From: Rhodospirillaceae bacterium
Lineage (GTDB): Bacteria > Pseudomonadota > Alphaproteobacteria > Rhodospirillales > Casp-alpha2
Direction: 5' to 3'
NCBI GenBank assembly: GCA_002706405.1
Contig: PALN01000084.1
Coordinates: 25,136-89,135 of the forward strand
DNA length: 64,000 nucleotides
Shown: positions 51,835 to 61,636 of the stretch, in pieces
How the letters are laid out: every line of letters begins with the position of its first letter
Numbering within the stretch: the first letter of the stretch is position 1
The notes under the pieces: generated by a model
The model's database searches: none
Seen by the model: only the letters and a program-made list of their open reading frames with translations
Told to the model about the DNA's origin: nothing
Translations under genes and position numbers: made by a program

Positions 51835-53337
51835 ATGAAGTCTCCCCTGCTCCTGCCCGCGTCTCCCTTCACGGCCTCGGCCCACCGCAAGTCGGCCCCC
51901 TGGGATGACGACAAAATACGCGAAGAATGCGGCGTATTCGGCATCTATGGCCATGAAGACGCCGCTGCGCATACGGCCTTGGGCCTACATGCGTTACAGC
52001 ACCGGGGCCAGGAGTCGGCCGGGATCGTCGCCTACGACGGTGAACAGTTCCACAGCCATCGGGCCCTCGGTCTGGTCGGCGACAACTTCAACGATATGGA
52101 TACCATGGCCCGCCTGCAGGGCAATGTCGCCATGGGCCACGTGCGCTATTCGACCTCGGGCGGCACGTTCATCCGCAACATTCAGCCCCTGTTCGCCGAA
52201 TTCATCTTCGGCGGTCTGGCCGTCGCCCATAACGGCAACCTGACCAACGCCTATCAGATGCGTCAGGCATTGGTCGAGCGCGGCAACATCTTCCAGTCCA
52301 CCAGCGACACCGAAGTCATCATCCACCTGATGGCCGTGAGCGACGGCGCCCATGTCATCGACCGGCTGGTCGATGCCCTGCGCCAGATCGAAGGGGCCTA
52401 TTCCCTGGTCGCCATGACCCAGAAGAAGTTGATCGGCGTGCGTGACCCCATGGGCGTGCGGCCGCTGGTTCTGGGCCGCCTGGGCGACGCCCATATCCTG
52501 GCATCGGAGACCTGCGCGCTGGACATCATCGGCGCCGACTTCATCCGCGACGTGGAACCGGGCGAGATCATCGTCATCGATGCCGACGGCGTGAACAGCT
52601 ACCACCCCTTCGGCACAAGCCGCACGCGGCGCTTCTGCATCTTCGAACATATCTATTTCGCGCGGCCCGATTCCATCATCGAAGGCCAGAACGTGTACGA
52701 GGTGCGCAAACGCATCGGCGCCGAACTGGCCCACGAATCTCCGGTCGAGGCGGATGTCGTCGTGCCGGTCCCGGATTCCGGCGTGCCGTCGGCCATCGGC
52801 TTCGCGCGCGAGACGGGCATTCCGTTCGAACTGGGGATCATTCGCAATCACTATGTCGGCCGCACCTTCATCGAACCGACGGACAACATCCGCCACCTGG
52901 GCGTTCGCTTGAAGCACAACGGCAACGTCGCCGAATTGACGGGCAAGCGCGTTGTCCTGGTGGACGATTCCATCGTCCGCGGCACGACCTCGGTGAAGAT
53001 CGTAGAGATGGTGCGCGACGCGGGGGCGACCGAGGTCCACATGCGGATTTCCAGCCCGCCGACGACCCATTCCTGCTTCTACGGCATCGACACGCCGGAA
53101 CGCTCGCAGTTGCTCGCCGCCCAGCACGACATTCAAGGCATGGCCGACATCATCGGTGTCGACAGCTTGGCCTTCATTTCCTGGGACGGGCTTTACCGCG
53201 CCGTCGGCGAGACCGGCCGCGACATGGAAATCCCGCGCTATTGCGATGCCTGCTTCTCGGGCGAATACCCCATTCCCCTGACCGACCGTGACGCGGACAG
53301 AGGGCCGCGCCAGCTTTCCTTGCTGGAAGAGGGCTAA
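51835..53337 (+). CDS. purF: Amidophosphoribosyltransferase
   Basis: A 500-residue enzyme that makes phosphoribosylamine from PRPP and glutamine, the first step of purine synthesis. The glutaminase nucleophile is Cys32 in REECGVFGIYGHED, so a propeptide of 31 residues should be removed. LQHRGQESAGIV, the PRPP-binding VVLVDDSIVRGTTS and the C-terminal CDACFSGEYP complete the family pattern. It belongs to the radA-cvpA-purF group. An SDR gene starts four bases after its stop. Confidence 0.95.
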   Translation: MKSPLLLPASPFTASAHRKSAPWDDDKIREECGVFGIYGHEDAAAHTALGLHALQHRGQESAGIVAYDGEQFHSHRALGLVGDNFNDMDTMARLQGNVAMGHVRYSTSGGTFIRNIQPLFAEFIFGGLAVAHNGNLTNAYQMRQALVERGNIFQSTSDTEVIIHLMAVSDGAHVIDRLVDALRQIEGAYSLVAMTQKKLIGVRDPMGVRPLVLGRLGDAHILASETCALDIIGADFIRDVEPGEIIVIDADGVNSYHPFGTSRTRRFCIFEHIYFARPDSIIEGQNVYEVRKRIGAELAHESPVEADVVVPVPDSGVPSAIGFARETGIPFELGIIRNHYVGRTFIEPTDNIRHLGVRLKHNGNVAELTGKRVVLVDDSIVRGTTSVKIVEMVRDAGATEVHMRISSPPTTHSCFYGIDTPERSQLLAAQHDIQGMADIIGVDSLAFISWDGLYRAVGETGRDMEIPRYCDACFSGEYPIPLTDRDADRGPRQLSLLEEG

Positions 53338-53341
53338 GTTC

Positions 53342-54073
53342 TTGTCCGGCGGCCGTCTTGAAAACCGGATCGCAGTGATCACCGGGGCAACCCGGGGCAT
53401 CGGCCGCGCCGTGGCGGGACGTTTCGCCGCCGAAGGTGCGGAGCTGATCCTGATTGGCCGAACCACCGGCGCGCTCGAGGAAGTGGACGACGAGGTCCGC
53501 GCCGCATCGGGGCGCAACGCCACCCTGGTCCCCATGGATCTTACCGATTTCGACGCCATCGACCGCCTGGGCGCCGCCATTTTCGAGCGCCACGGCAGGC
53601 TCGACATCCTGGTCGGCAACGCCGGCATGCTGGGCAACCTGAGCCCGCTGGCCCATACGGACCCCAAGGTCTGGGACCAAGTCATGGCCATCAACACGAC
53701 CGCCAACTGGCGCCTGATCCGATCGTTCGACCCGCTGCTGCGCACCTCCGACGCCGGGCGCGTGGTCATGGTCACCTCCACGGTCGGGCATGAGCCACGC
53801 GCCTACTGGTCGGCCTATGCCGTGTCCAAGGCGGCGCTGGAAATGGCCACCCGGATCTATGCCGAGGAAACAGTGAAGACCAACGTCAAGGTCAACATTC
53901 TCAATCCCGGCGCCACGCGAACCAACATGCGCGCCCGCGCCTTCCCTGGAGAAGACCCGGAAACGGTCAAGGAACCAGCCTCCATCACCGAGGATTTCGT
54001 GCGCCTGTGCGAACCCGCCTGCTCCCTGCATGGTGAGATCGTGACCGCCAAGGAATCCCCAGCGGAAACCTGA
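53342..54073 (+). CDS. SDR-family oxidoreductase downstream of purF
   Basis: A 243-residue short-chain dehydrogenase. ITGATRGIGR binds the cofactor, DILVGNAGM replaces the usual NNAG, and the catalytic motif is YAVSK in SAYAVSKAALEM. Genes of this kind directly follow purF in many alphaproteobacteria, but the substrate is not known. The TTG at 53342 is chosen because GGAAGAGGG precedes it and the longer frame lies inside purF. It is coupled to both purF and the glycosyltransferase (one base to the next start). Confidence 0.8.
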   Translation: MSGGRLENRIAVITGATRGIGRAVAGRFAAEGAELILIGRTTGALEEVDDEVRAASGRNATLVPMDLTDFDAIDRLGAAIFERHGRLDILVGNAGMLGNLSPLAHTDPKVWDQVMAINTTANWRLIRSFDPLLRTSDAGRVVMVTSTVGHEPRAYWSAYAVSKAALEMATRIYAEETVKTNVKVNILNPGATRTNMRARAFPGEDPETVKEPASITEDFVRLCEPACSLHGEIVTAKESPAET

Positions 54074-54074
54074 C

Positions 54075-55265
54075 ATGGCCGTCAATGCCATCGCCCTGAC
54101 CTGGCCGCCCTCCGCCGTTCACGGTTGGGGCGTGTTCGGGACAAACCTGCTGCGCGAGGTGCTGCGCCGGGGCACGCCGAAACCGATTACCCTGTTCGCC
54201 GCCAATCCGGATATGATGAACGCCGCTGACCGCGACCTTTTCCACGCCCTGATGGCGGAACAGCAGCAGATCGAACAACAGTTGGCGGGCAGCCAGGGCA
54301 ACGTGACCCTTGGCGGCGTCCATGTCCTGCACTCGCTGGGCAACAACCTGGAAGAATCCGCCGCCGCCGCGCGCTTTCGGGGTGAGCCCAACGTGGGATT
54401 CACCTTTTTCGAAAACATGGTATCTGGCGGCAACGTGGTCGCCGACAATGCCCATTTTCAGATCATGATGGCAGGGTCGACCTGGAACGCGGAGGTCTTG
54501 CGCGACCTGGGGTTCCCCCGCGTCGGATGCGTGTTTCAAGGCATTGACCCCAGCGCCTTTGCCCCCGGTCCGCGCAGCGGACGGTTTGGCGACCGCTTCG
54601 TGGTGTTTTCCGGCGGCAAGCTGGAATTGCGCAAAAGCCAGGACCTTGTCGTCGCCGCGTTCAAGCAATTCCAGGCCCGCCATCCCGACGCCCTATTGGT
54701 CACCGTTTGGCTGAATCCCTGGCCGACGATCATGTCCGACATGGCGGCGAGCCCTCACGTAAGTGGCCCGCCCGCCGTCGACCAGCCGTTCCCCAATTGC
54801 ATCAACGACTGGGTGCGCGCCCAAGGCGTGCCGGAAGGCGCCCATATGGACCTCAGCCCGACCTTCAACGCCGACATGCCGGCGCTGTTGCGCGAATGCG
54901 ACGCGGCGGTGTTTCCCAATCGCTGCGAAGGCGGCACCAATCTGGTCGCCATGGAAGCCCTGGCTGCCGGTCTCCCCTGCGTCCTGTCTGCCAACAGCGG
55001 ACACCTGGACCTGATCGGCCCGCAAGGGAACGCGGCGCATTGCTATCCGCTGACCCGCCAGACGCCTGTCGCCTTCGGCCCGCAAGGAGCCGAGTATTGG
55101 CGCGAGTCCGATGTGGAGGAAATCGTCGAAAGCCTGGAGGCAATCTACCAGGACCGCACGGAAGCCCGCCGCAGGGGACAGGCGGCCAACGCCTTCATGC
55201 AGGATTGGTCCTGGCGTAACCAGATCGGCAAGCTGTTGGCTGAATTGGACAGGTTAACGCCCTGA
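54075..55265 (+). CDS. GT-B glycosyltransferase, GT4-like
   Basis: A 396-residue glycosyltransferase of the GT-B fold. The C-terminal half shows VFSGGKLELRKSQDLVV (a typical start of the nucleotide-sugar domain), then NRCEGGTNLVAMEALAAGLP with the ExxxxxxxE arrangement of GT4 enzymes. The N-terminal acceptor domain is divergent. Donor and acceptor cannot be named. It starts one base after the SDR stop, so it likely shares the purF transcript. It converges with a TPR gene. Confidence 0.75.
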   Translation: MAVNAIALTWPPSAVHGWGVFGTNLLREVLRRGTPKPITLFAANPDMMNAADRDLFHALMAEQQQIEQQLAGSQGNVTLGGVHVLHSLGNNLEESAAAARFRGEPNVGFTFFENMVSGGNVVADNAHFQIMMAGSTWNAEVLRDLGFPRVGCVFQGIDPSAFAPGPRSGRFGDRFVVFSGGKLELRKSQDLVVAAFKQFQARHPDALLVTVWLNPWPTIMSDMAASPHVSGPPAVDQPFPNCINDWVRAQGVPEGAHMDLSPTFNADMPALLRECDAAVFPNRCEGGTNLVAMEALAAGLPCVLSANSGHLDLIGPQGNAAHCYPLTRQTPVAFGPQGAEYWRESDVEEIVESLEAIYQDRTEARRRGQAANAFMQDWSWRNQIGKLLAELDRLTP

Positions 55266-55274
55266 GCCGGCCCC

Positions 55275-56243
55275 CTAGCGGATCGGCGGCTCGTCCAGGG
55301 TCTTGATGACCCGTGCAGCGCCCGCATGGGCCGGGTCCAGTTCCAGAACCTTCAGGGCATCCGTTCGCGCCATCTCCGCATCACCGGCGCCCAAGGCCGC
55401 GAGCGCCCGGGCATGAAGCGCGGCGAGGTAGCCCGGCTTTAACGCAATGGCGCGGCTGTAATCTTCGATGGCGCTGACGTGGTTGCCGAGCGCACCATGA
55501 ACCAGCCCTCGATAATAGAAAGTTTCCGGATTGTTGGCGCCCAGATTGGCGGCCATGTTCATATCGGAAAGGGCCGCCGGATAGTCCTCGAGATAGGCCC
55601 GGGTCAGGCCCCGTTCGGTGAAATAGTCGGGCTCCGAGCCCTTCAATTCAATCGCCAAGGTAAAGTCCTGCACCGCCCGCTTATAGTCACCCTGGGAGCG
55701 GTAGTATTTGCCCCGCAGGATGAGCGCCTCGCGGTTGCGTGGCTGCACCCGAAGGACTTCGTTCAGGTCTAGAATGGCGATATCCAGGCGACCGCTCTGG
55801 GCGCGGGTCTTGGCGCGCTCCATGAACGTCGTCATGTCCTGCGGTCGAAGCTTGGCCGCTTCGGCATAATCCTCTTCCGCGTCCTTGAACTTGCCGGCAT
55901 CCCCATAGGCAGCACCCCGGTTCACATAGGCGCGGAAATACTTCGAGCGTAACTTGATCGCACGGGAGAAATCATTGATCGCGGCGTCGATGTTACCCAT
56001 GCGACGATGGGTCGCGCCCCGATTGTTGTGAACGCGCGCCAGATCCCCATCGTTCAGCGTGCCGGCCTCGATTGCCTTGGTGAACAGCTCAATTGCCTGC
56101 GGCAGGCTGCCGGCCTTGGCGGCGGCAACGCCGGCTTCGAAATCCTGGGCAGCCTGAGCCCGCGCCGGACCCGCCGGCCAGAACGCCGCGACCGTCAGCA
56201 ACAGGACGACCGCCAGACGCACCAAAAGCCTTGTCATTCTCAC
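55275..56243 (-). CDS. Exported TPR-repeat protein
   Basis: A 322-residue protein with a signal peptide (LLVRLAVVLLLTVAAFWPAGPARA). The rest is tetratricopeptide repeats of about 34 residues, for example AINDFSRAIKLRSKYFRAYV and AVQDFTLAIELKGSEPDYF. It should lie in the periplasm and act as a scaffold. Partners are unknown. It follows a chemoreceptor gene on the same strand after 129 bases, which contain a perfect 7-base GC stem at 56268-56289 that may end the chemoreceptor transcript. Confidence 0.75.
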   Translation of the reverse strand: MRMTRLLVRLAVVLLLTVAAFWPAGPARAQAAQDFEAGVAAAKAGSLPQAIELFTKAIEAGTLNDGDLARVHNNRGATHRRMGNIDAAINDFSRAIKLRSKYFRAYVNRGAAYGDAGKFKDAEEDYAEAAKLRPQDMTTFMERAKTRAQSGRLDIAILDLNEVLRVQPRNREALILRGKYYRSQGDYKRAVQDFTLAIELKGSEPDYFTERGLTRAYLEDYPAALSDMNMAANLGANNPETFYYRGLVHGALGNHVSAIEDYSRAIALKPGYLAALHARALAALGAGDAEMARTDALKVLELDPAHAGAARVIKTLDEPPIR

Positions 56244-56372
56244 GTTTCTCCATTCCGGCGATGCCGCCGGGCCGCCGGCAGACGGCCCGAGAGGATGAAA
56301 TCCAAGGCTGGACTTAACAGATCATGCGCCCCCGGCGCAATGCACGAAGGCGACAGCGTCAGTGCGGCGATC

Positions 56373-57806
56373 CTAGATCTTGTACCCCAGGCGCAACCCG
56401 CCCCAATGCCGCCCCCGCACGGTGATCGGCGCCGACAGATCCTTCATCAGCACGAAGTTCCCGCCGCCCATGTCGCGGCGGTAGGTCTGCAGGAAAAAGG
56501 GCCGCGTGTTCTGGCCCGCGCGCAGGCCCGTGCGGTCGTTGAACATGCGCCGGTTGCGGCAATTGCCGTTGTTCCACACGGGGTCCTCACCCTGGGGCTG
56601 GGAAAACTTGAGGTTATGGGTCGGTAAAAATCCATTGCGGTCGACGGCGGCGCAGAACACGACCTTGTCATCGAAGGTCAGCATGGGTTCCTGAACGTCC
56701 GGCAGCAGGCGGTCGGTCAGGGTGACGAAAGGCGTCATGCACTGCTCCGGATCGGTGCCCGGGATCGGCTCATATGCCTCGGAGAACAGAGCGTCTTCCG
56801 TAATTTCTCCGGCATCGAGCGCAGCCTCGAAGCGGCGGGCGATCTCGTTGGCCCGCGTCTGAATCTCACGGATGAACCGGCTGTCCGACGTCTCAAGCCC
56901 CGCCTGGTTGATTTGGCCGATCATCCCTTCGCCGCGTTCAAGCAAGGAACTGACGCGTTGTTCGGCCGTTTGCAGCCGTTCGCCTGTTTCCTTGAAGCTT
57001 GAGACCAGGCGTTCCATCTCGTTGATGAAGGCATTGCATTGATCGCGCGACGACGACGACGCGCCGACGATATCCTCGACCTGGCTTTCCATGGTGCCGA
57101 TGGACTGGCCGATGCCGTCGACGGCACTGTTGATCTGGCCGACGCCGGCGTTCACTTCCTCGGCCATTCCGATGGTTTTTTGGCTGGTATCCATCAACCC
57201 GGACACGTTGGACACCAGTTCGGCGACCGCCTCGTCGATGGCGCCGGTCGCCTTGCCCGTCTGATTGGCGAGCGCCTTGACCTCGCCCGCGACGACCGCG
57301 AACCCCTTACCCGCTTCACCGGCGCGCGCGGCCTCGATCGTGGCGTTAAGGGCCAGAAGATTGGTCTGCTTCGATACGGCCTCAATGTCCTGCGTGATGC
57401 GGGTTACGCCAGTGAGGGATTTTTCCAGCACGCCCAGGGACTGTTCGATATTGGTCACGGACGAGACCAGGGCCGCGATGCGCGACACGGCCCCGGTCAC
57501 CTGTTCCCGGGAATCGTTCATCACCGCCCCAACCTCCTGGGCCGCGCGCGAGGTATCGTTGCCGGCGGCATCGATCCGATTGAAGGCATCGATCAATTCC
57601 TGCGCCTTCTCGCGCATCTGATCGACCATGACCGTCTGCTGTTGGAAATGGCTGGCAATGGATTCCACGTCCCCGGCCACGTCGGCCAGTTCCAGACTCA
57701 GGTCTTCGACCCGTTTCAGGATTTCATTGGCAAAATTGTCGTAGTCGATTTGGCGAGAAACGGACGGCTTGGATTCAGCCTCCGCCCCACTTTGGACTGT
57801 AGGCAT
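56373..57806 (-). CDS. Soluble chemoreceptor with C-terminal putative sensor domain
   Basis: A 477-residue methyl-accepting-chemotaxis-type protein with no membrane segment. The coiled-coil signalling hairpin tip is typical ([19 protein letters not shown] at about 148-166, then [17 protein letters not shown]). From about residue 310 a globular domain follows with [19 protein letters not shown], the Cys-containing [10 protein letters not shown] and [17 protein letters not shown]. The sensor thus sits after the signalling domain, the reverse of most receptors. The ATG at 57806 has GGGGAGGTG upstream. The signal sensed is unknown; the Cys could bind a cofactor. Confidence 0.82.
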   Translation of the reverse strand: MPTVQSGAEAESKPSVSRQIDYDNFANEILKRVEDLSLELADVAGDVESIASHFQQQTVMVDQMREKAQELIDAFNRIDAAGNDTSRAAQEVGAVMNDSREQVTGAVSRIAALVSSVTNIEQSLGVLEKSLTGVTRITQDIEAVSKQTNLLALNATIEAARAGEAGKGFAVVAGEVKALANQTGKATGAIDEAVAELVSNVSGLMDTSQKTIGMAEEVNAGVGQINSAVDGIGQSIGTMESQVEDIVGASSSSRDQCNAFINEMERLVSSFKETGERLQTAEQRVSSLLERGEGMIGQINQAGLETSDSRFIREIQTRANEIARRFEAALDAGEITEDALFSEAYEPIPGTDPEQCMTPFVTLTDRLLPDVQEPMLTFDDKVVFCAAVDRNGFLPTHNLKFSQPQGEDPVWNNGNCRNRRMFNDRTGLRAGQNTRPFFLQTYRRDMGGGNFVLMKDLSAPITVRGRHWGGLRLGYKI

Positions 57807-57953
57807 ATGCACCTCCCCATGCATGACAGCCACTCTTTTCGGCGGCTTTCATAGAACAGGGGAAAATGGTGCCATGATCTTCTTCACGCGCCAAGCACTG
57901 GCCGCCACTTTTACATATCGGGTACTAATCTTCACGAATGAATTGTTATGTAT

Positions 57954-59720
57954 TCACAACCAATGGCGACTAATATAGACGCCAAGGGCGTCAATGGCGC
58001 CGTCCCAGTCCCCCGCCGCCGGTTGGCGGAACAGGCGCATCGTGGGATACCAGGGGGTGTCGTCCCGTTCCAGCAGCCAGCGCCATTCCGGGACATGAGG
58101 CAGCAGCATCGCCACCGGCCGTCCCAGCGCCCCCGCCAGATGGCCGACCGCGGTATCGCAGGTCACGATCAGATCAAGGCAGTCGACCAGGGCCGCCGTT
58201 GCCGCGAAGTCGCTCAAGTCCGCGGTCATGTCGATGACGGCCGTGGCACCATGCGCTGCAAGATCCGGGGCGCCATCCTTTTGCAGCGAGACGAAGGCCG
58301 CCCCCGGCAGCTTGAGCAACGGCAGCAGCGGCGCCAGGCCGGGGCTACGCACCCGGTCGCGGGGATGATCCGGGCTGCCCTTCCAGGCAATGCCGATGCG
58401 CGGCCCCGCAACCTTTTCCAGGCGGCGGCGCCACACGGCGGTATCGCTTTCGGCGGCCCGCAGATACGGCACATCGGCCGGTATCGTCGAGAGGTCCGTC
58501 GCGAATTCGCCCGGCAAGGACATCAGGGGAACCTGATAATCATGGCGTGGCGGCGGACTGCCGCCGCCCTGTTCGATGACCTGTACGACGCCGTCCAGCG
58601 ACGTCATCAAGCGGACCAGGGCCCCCGGGCATTCCAGAACGACACGCTGGCCGGCCGCCGCCACCATGGGGGCGTAGCGGGCGAACTGTAGCGTATCGCC
58701 GAGCCCCTGTTCCGCGCGGAGCAGAACCGTCGCGCCACCGCCGCCGCCCGCAGTCCAGCGCGGCTTCTGCCTGGCCCGGGCTTGGCCTTTGAAACGTGCC
58801 GTGTGCCAGCGAGCCTCATAGGCCTCCCAGCCGTCGGCGAAACGGCCCAACAACAGCAGGGTCATGGCCCGGTTGCGCTGGCATTCCGCGTCATCCGGAT
58901 CAAGCGCCAGGGCGCGGTCGTAGGACGCCAAGGCGTCGTCGAACCGCCCCAACTCATGCAGCGCCACCCCCTTGTTGGCGTGCAGGGCGGCGACGCCGGG
59001 CGCGTTTTCCAGACCCGCGTCGTATTGCGCCAGGGCGGCCGAGAGGTCGAGACGCTCGCGCAGGAGGTTGCCCAGGTTGCAACGGGCTTCGGCCATCCCG
59101 GGCTGGACGCGGATGGCCTGGCGGTAGCATTCCATGGCCGCGTCGTCCTCGCCCCGTGCCTGATGTAGTTGTCCCAGGGCCTGATGGGCGTCGGCCAGGT
59201 TGGGGTCAAGCGCCGCCGCGCGCTGAAAGCAGGCCTCGGCGCCACTCGCCGACGACGCGCCGCCGGCCTGCAGGGCCAGGCCAAGGTTGAGATGCGCCGG
59301 CGCCAGGTTGGGGTCCAGTTCCAGGGCCAGACGGGCCCGCGACCGCGCGGCATCGAAATCCCCCGTGGTCACCAGGGCCGCCGCCAGGTCGGAATGCACG
59401 GCGGCATCCTTGGGCGACAATGCCACGGCTTCGCGATAAGCCTCGACCGCGTCCGCCGCCCGGTCTTGGGCCATCAGGACCCGGCCCAGATTGGCATGGT
59501 ACATGGCGACACGAGGATCGATGGCGATGGCGCGGCGGATATGGTCCGTCGCCGCAGCCGCGTCGCCTGTCTGGAAATGCACCAGCCCCAGAAGATGCAG
59601 GGCATCCGCGTGATCGGGATGATCGGCAAGGATCGCGCGGTAGGCACGCGCCGCGTCATCAAGCGCGCCGGCCTGATGACGGGTGATCGCCCGCGCCAGG
59701 GCGTCCATCGCCTCAGCCAT
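57954..59720 (-). CDS. TPR protein with C-terminal GT9-like glycosyltransferase domain
   Basis: A 588-residue protein. About ten tetratricopeptide repeats fill residues 1-310 (AARAYRAILADHPDHADALH is a typical unit). The C-terminal part resembles GT-B/ADP-heptose transferase-like domains: LLRAEQGLGDTLQFARYAP, RIGIAWKGSPDHPRDR and DLIVTCDTAVGHLAGALG. Proteins with this layout are common in alphaproteobacteria and are sometimes found near flagellin or surface-glycan genes, but the target is unknown. The ATG at 59720 overlaps the end of cobC by eight bases, so the two are coupled. Confidence 0.8.
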   Translation of the reverse strand: MAEAMDALARAITRHQAGALDDAARAYRAILADHPDHADALHLLGLVHFQTGDAAAATDHIRRAIAIDPRVAMYHANLGRVLMAQDRAADAVEAYREAVALSPKDAAVHSDLAAALVTTGDFDAARSRARLALELDPNLAPAHLNLGLALQAGGASSASGAEACFQRAAALDPNLADAHQALGQLHQARGEDDAAMECYRQAIRVQPGMAEARCNLGNLLRERLDLSAALAQYDAGLENAPGVAALHANKGVALHELGRFDDALASYDRALALDPDDAECQRNRAMTLLLLGRFADGWEAYEARWHTARFKGQARARQKPRWTAGGGGGATVLLRAEQGLGDTLQFARYAPMVAAAGQRVVLECPGALVRLMTSLDGVVQVIEQGGGSPPPRHDYQVPLMSLPGEFATDLSTIPADVPYLRAAESDTAVWRRRLEKVAGPRIGIAWKGSPDHPRDRVRSPGLAPLLPLLKLPGAAFVSLQKDGAPDLAAHGATAVIDMTADLSDFAATAALVDCLDLIVTCDTAVGHLAGALGRPVAMLLPHVPEWRWLLERDDTPWYPTMRLFRQPAAGDWDGAIDALGVYISRHWL

Positions 59721-60756
59721 GGCGACGGTCGGGGACGCATATGGTCCCGTTGAAGGCCGTGAGCGCCGTTTGCAGGCGCCGCCAATGTTCTTCCGGCCCC
59801 GGCAGCCCGAACCGCAGCCATTTTGAATTCGTCGCAAACCGCCGGACGAGAATACCCGCCTCTCCGAGATGGTCGTACAGGGCGAATGCGTCGCCGTGCT
59901 CGGTCAGCACGAACAGGTCCGTGCCGCCGACGATGCCCAGACCCGCCTCTGTCAGCAGATCCCGAAGCCGGACCATCCGGGCCGACAAGTGGGTGCGTTC
60001 AGCCGCCGCCCAGGCGTGATCGGTCAGTGCCCGGGCACCAATCTCCTGCGCCGGCCCCGCGACAGCCCAGGGTCCCAGATCGGCTTCCAGGCGGCGGACC
60101 ACATCCGGTTCCGCAAGGGCGAAGCCCAAACGCAGGCCCGCGAGCCCATGAAACTTTCCAAAGGACCGCAGGACGACGACATTCGCCAGCGGCAAGGAGC
60201 CAACAAGGCTGATGTCCGGGCGGACGTCGGCGAAGGCCTCGTCAATGATCAGCCACTGGCCGGCCGCCGCCGCGTCGCGGGCCCAGGCCGTCAGGCGGCC
60301 CGGCCCGGCCGTGCGGCCGTCCGGATTGTTGGGATTGACCAGCACCAGGGATCGGTCCGGCGCCGGCAGATCGGAGACTTCGGTTACGTCGGCCCCCGCG
60401 GCGCGCCAGGCCGCCCCGTGTTCCGCATAAGTGGGACCAAGGATCGCCAACCGGTGCACGCCCAGCACCCGGGGCAGTGCCTGGATCACCGCCTGGGTTC
60501 CCGGCGCGCAGGCGATCAGGTCCGGTCCGGCGGCGCCATAGGCATCCGCCGCGGCCCGTTTCAACGCATCGAGGGCGGAGGACTGCGGCAACCGTGCCCA
60601 GGCATCCGGGGACACCTCCAGATGCGGATAGGGGGTCGGGTTGATGCCGGTGGATAGATCGATCCAGCCGTCCGGGGACGGACCAAAGCGAACCAAGGCG
60701 GCGGCCAGGTCACCGCCGTGCCCGTCGATCCCAATTTTTCCGTCTTGTCGTGGCAC
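59713..60756 (-). CDS. cobC: Threonine-phosphate decarboxylase-like aminotransferase (CobC/CobD type)
   Basis: A 347-residue fold-type I PLP enzyme. In cobalamin synthesis it makes (R)-1-amino-2-propanol phosphate from threonine phosphate. HGGDLAAALVRFG, IDLSTGINPTPYP, LVNPNNPDGR and FGKFHGLAGLRLGFALA (with the likely PLP lysine) fit the family. The start is GTG 60756 with GGGAG upstream; longer readings run into a region without conserved sequence. No other cobalamin gene lies in this window, and I see no B12 riboswitch before it. It overlaps the TPR-glycosyltransferase gene. Confidence 0.82.
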   Translation of the reverse strand: MPRQDGKIGIDGHGGDLAAALVRFGPSPDGWIDLSTGINPTPYPHLEVSPDAWARLPQSSALDALKRAAADAYGAAGPDLIACAPGTQAVIQALPRVLGVHRLAILGPTYAEHGAAWRAAGADVTEVSDLPAPDRSLVLVNPNNPDGRTAGPGRLTAWARDAAAAGQWLIIDEAFADVRPDISLVGSLPLANVVVLRSFGKFHGLAGLRLGFALAEPDVVRRLEADLGPWAVAGPAQEIGARALTDHAWAAAERTHLSARMVRLRDLLTEAGLGIVGGTDLFVLTEHGDAFALYDHLGEAGILVRRFATNSKWLRFGLPGPEEHWRRLQTALTAFNGTICVPDRRHG

Positions 60757-60948
60757 GGGCGCTCCCAATTTGTCGGGGCAGTGTACCCCCAATTCGCCGC
60801 CGGCCCATACCGGGCCGCGACATAGGATCACTATCACCACCCCGGCCATGGACGAAAGTCCCCCAGTAGGCCACATTATCGCCTAATTGGACGCGGACCT
60901 TGGTCGTCTCGGCGGGTACGCCGATCCGGGAATGTGGGAGAATCGCTC

Positions 60949-61578
60949 ATGCGCAGAATAACGATCATAGGGCTGATTGGCGCCCTGTTCCTGATGATCG
61001 CGGGGCCTGCGGCACAAGCCGCCGAGGGAGACGTCGTGGGCAAGGTCCTGCGCCTGAAGAACGGCGCCACGGCCATGCAGAATGCGATGCCCCGCCCCTT
61101 GTCGGTCGGCAGCGACGTTCTTGTCAGTGACGTGATTTCCACCGGCGCAGGGGCTCGTCTTGAATTTTCCCTGCGCGACGGGTCCGTCGTGACCTTGGGC
61201 GAACGGGCGACGTTCGCCCTGTCGGATTTCGAGGATACGCCGTCCAAGGAAAGCATCTCCCTGCGTCTCCTGTCCGGCGCCTTCAAGGCGGCATCCGGCG
61301 CAATCGCCGCGCGAAATCCCGACGCCATGACCGTCGCCACCAACACGGCGACCATCGGCATCCGCGGCACCACGGTCTGGGGCGGCACCTTGGACAGCGC
61401 CTTCGAGGTCGCTCTGCTGGAGGGCGCCGCCGTCACGGTCACCACGCGGGCGGGCACGGTGGAACTGAACACCATCGGCCAGGGGACGAGCATCCCCTCG
61501 GAGAACCAGCCGCCGGCGCCCCCCACAACCTGGGCCCAGACGAAGGTGACCCGCGCGCTGGCGACGGTCGATTTCTAG
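60949..61578 (+). CDS. Exported FecR-domain protein
   Basis: A 209-residue protein with a signal peptide (ITIIGLIGALFLMIAGPAAQA). The body is a FecR domain: a GKVLRLKNGA start, VSDVISTGAGARLEFSLRDG, and NTATIGIRGTTVWGG, the conserved TxIAVRGT-like block. Unlike the iron sensor FecR it has no membrane segment after the signal and no sigma-factor gene nearby, so it belongs to the free periplasmic FecR group whose role is unclear. The ATG at 60949 follows GGGAGA. It is divergent from cobC across 192 bases. Confidence 0.8.
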   Translation: MRRITIIGLIGALFLMIAGPAAQAAEGDVVGKVLRLKNGATAMQNAMPRPLSVGSDVLVSDVISTGAGARLEFSLRDGSVVTLGERATFALSDFEDTPSKESISLRLLSGAFKAASGAIAARNPDAMTVATNTATIGIRGTTVWGGTLDSAFEVALLEGAAVTVTTRAGTVELNTIGQGTSIPSENQPPAPPTTWAQTKVTRALATVDF

Positions 61579-61636
61579 GGCGGTGGACATTTAACTCCGG
61601 CCTGGGGAAACTGGCGCCCCGTAACCGACCTACAGG

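Noticed and set aside
60757..60948. Possible cobalamin riboswitch upstream of cobC
   Set aside because: I could not find the B12-box or the conserved core on the minus strand; the region has only generic GC-rich hairpins.
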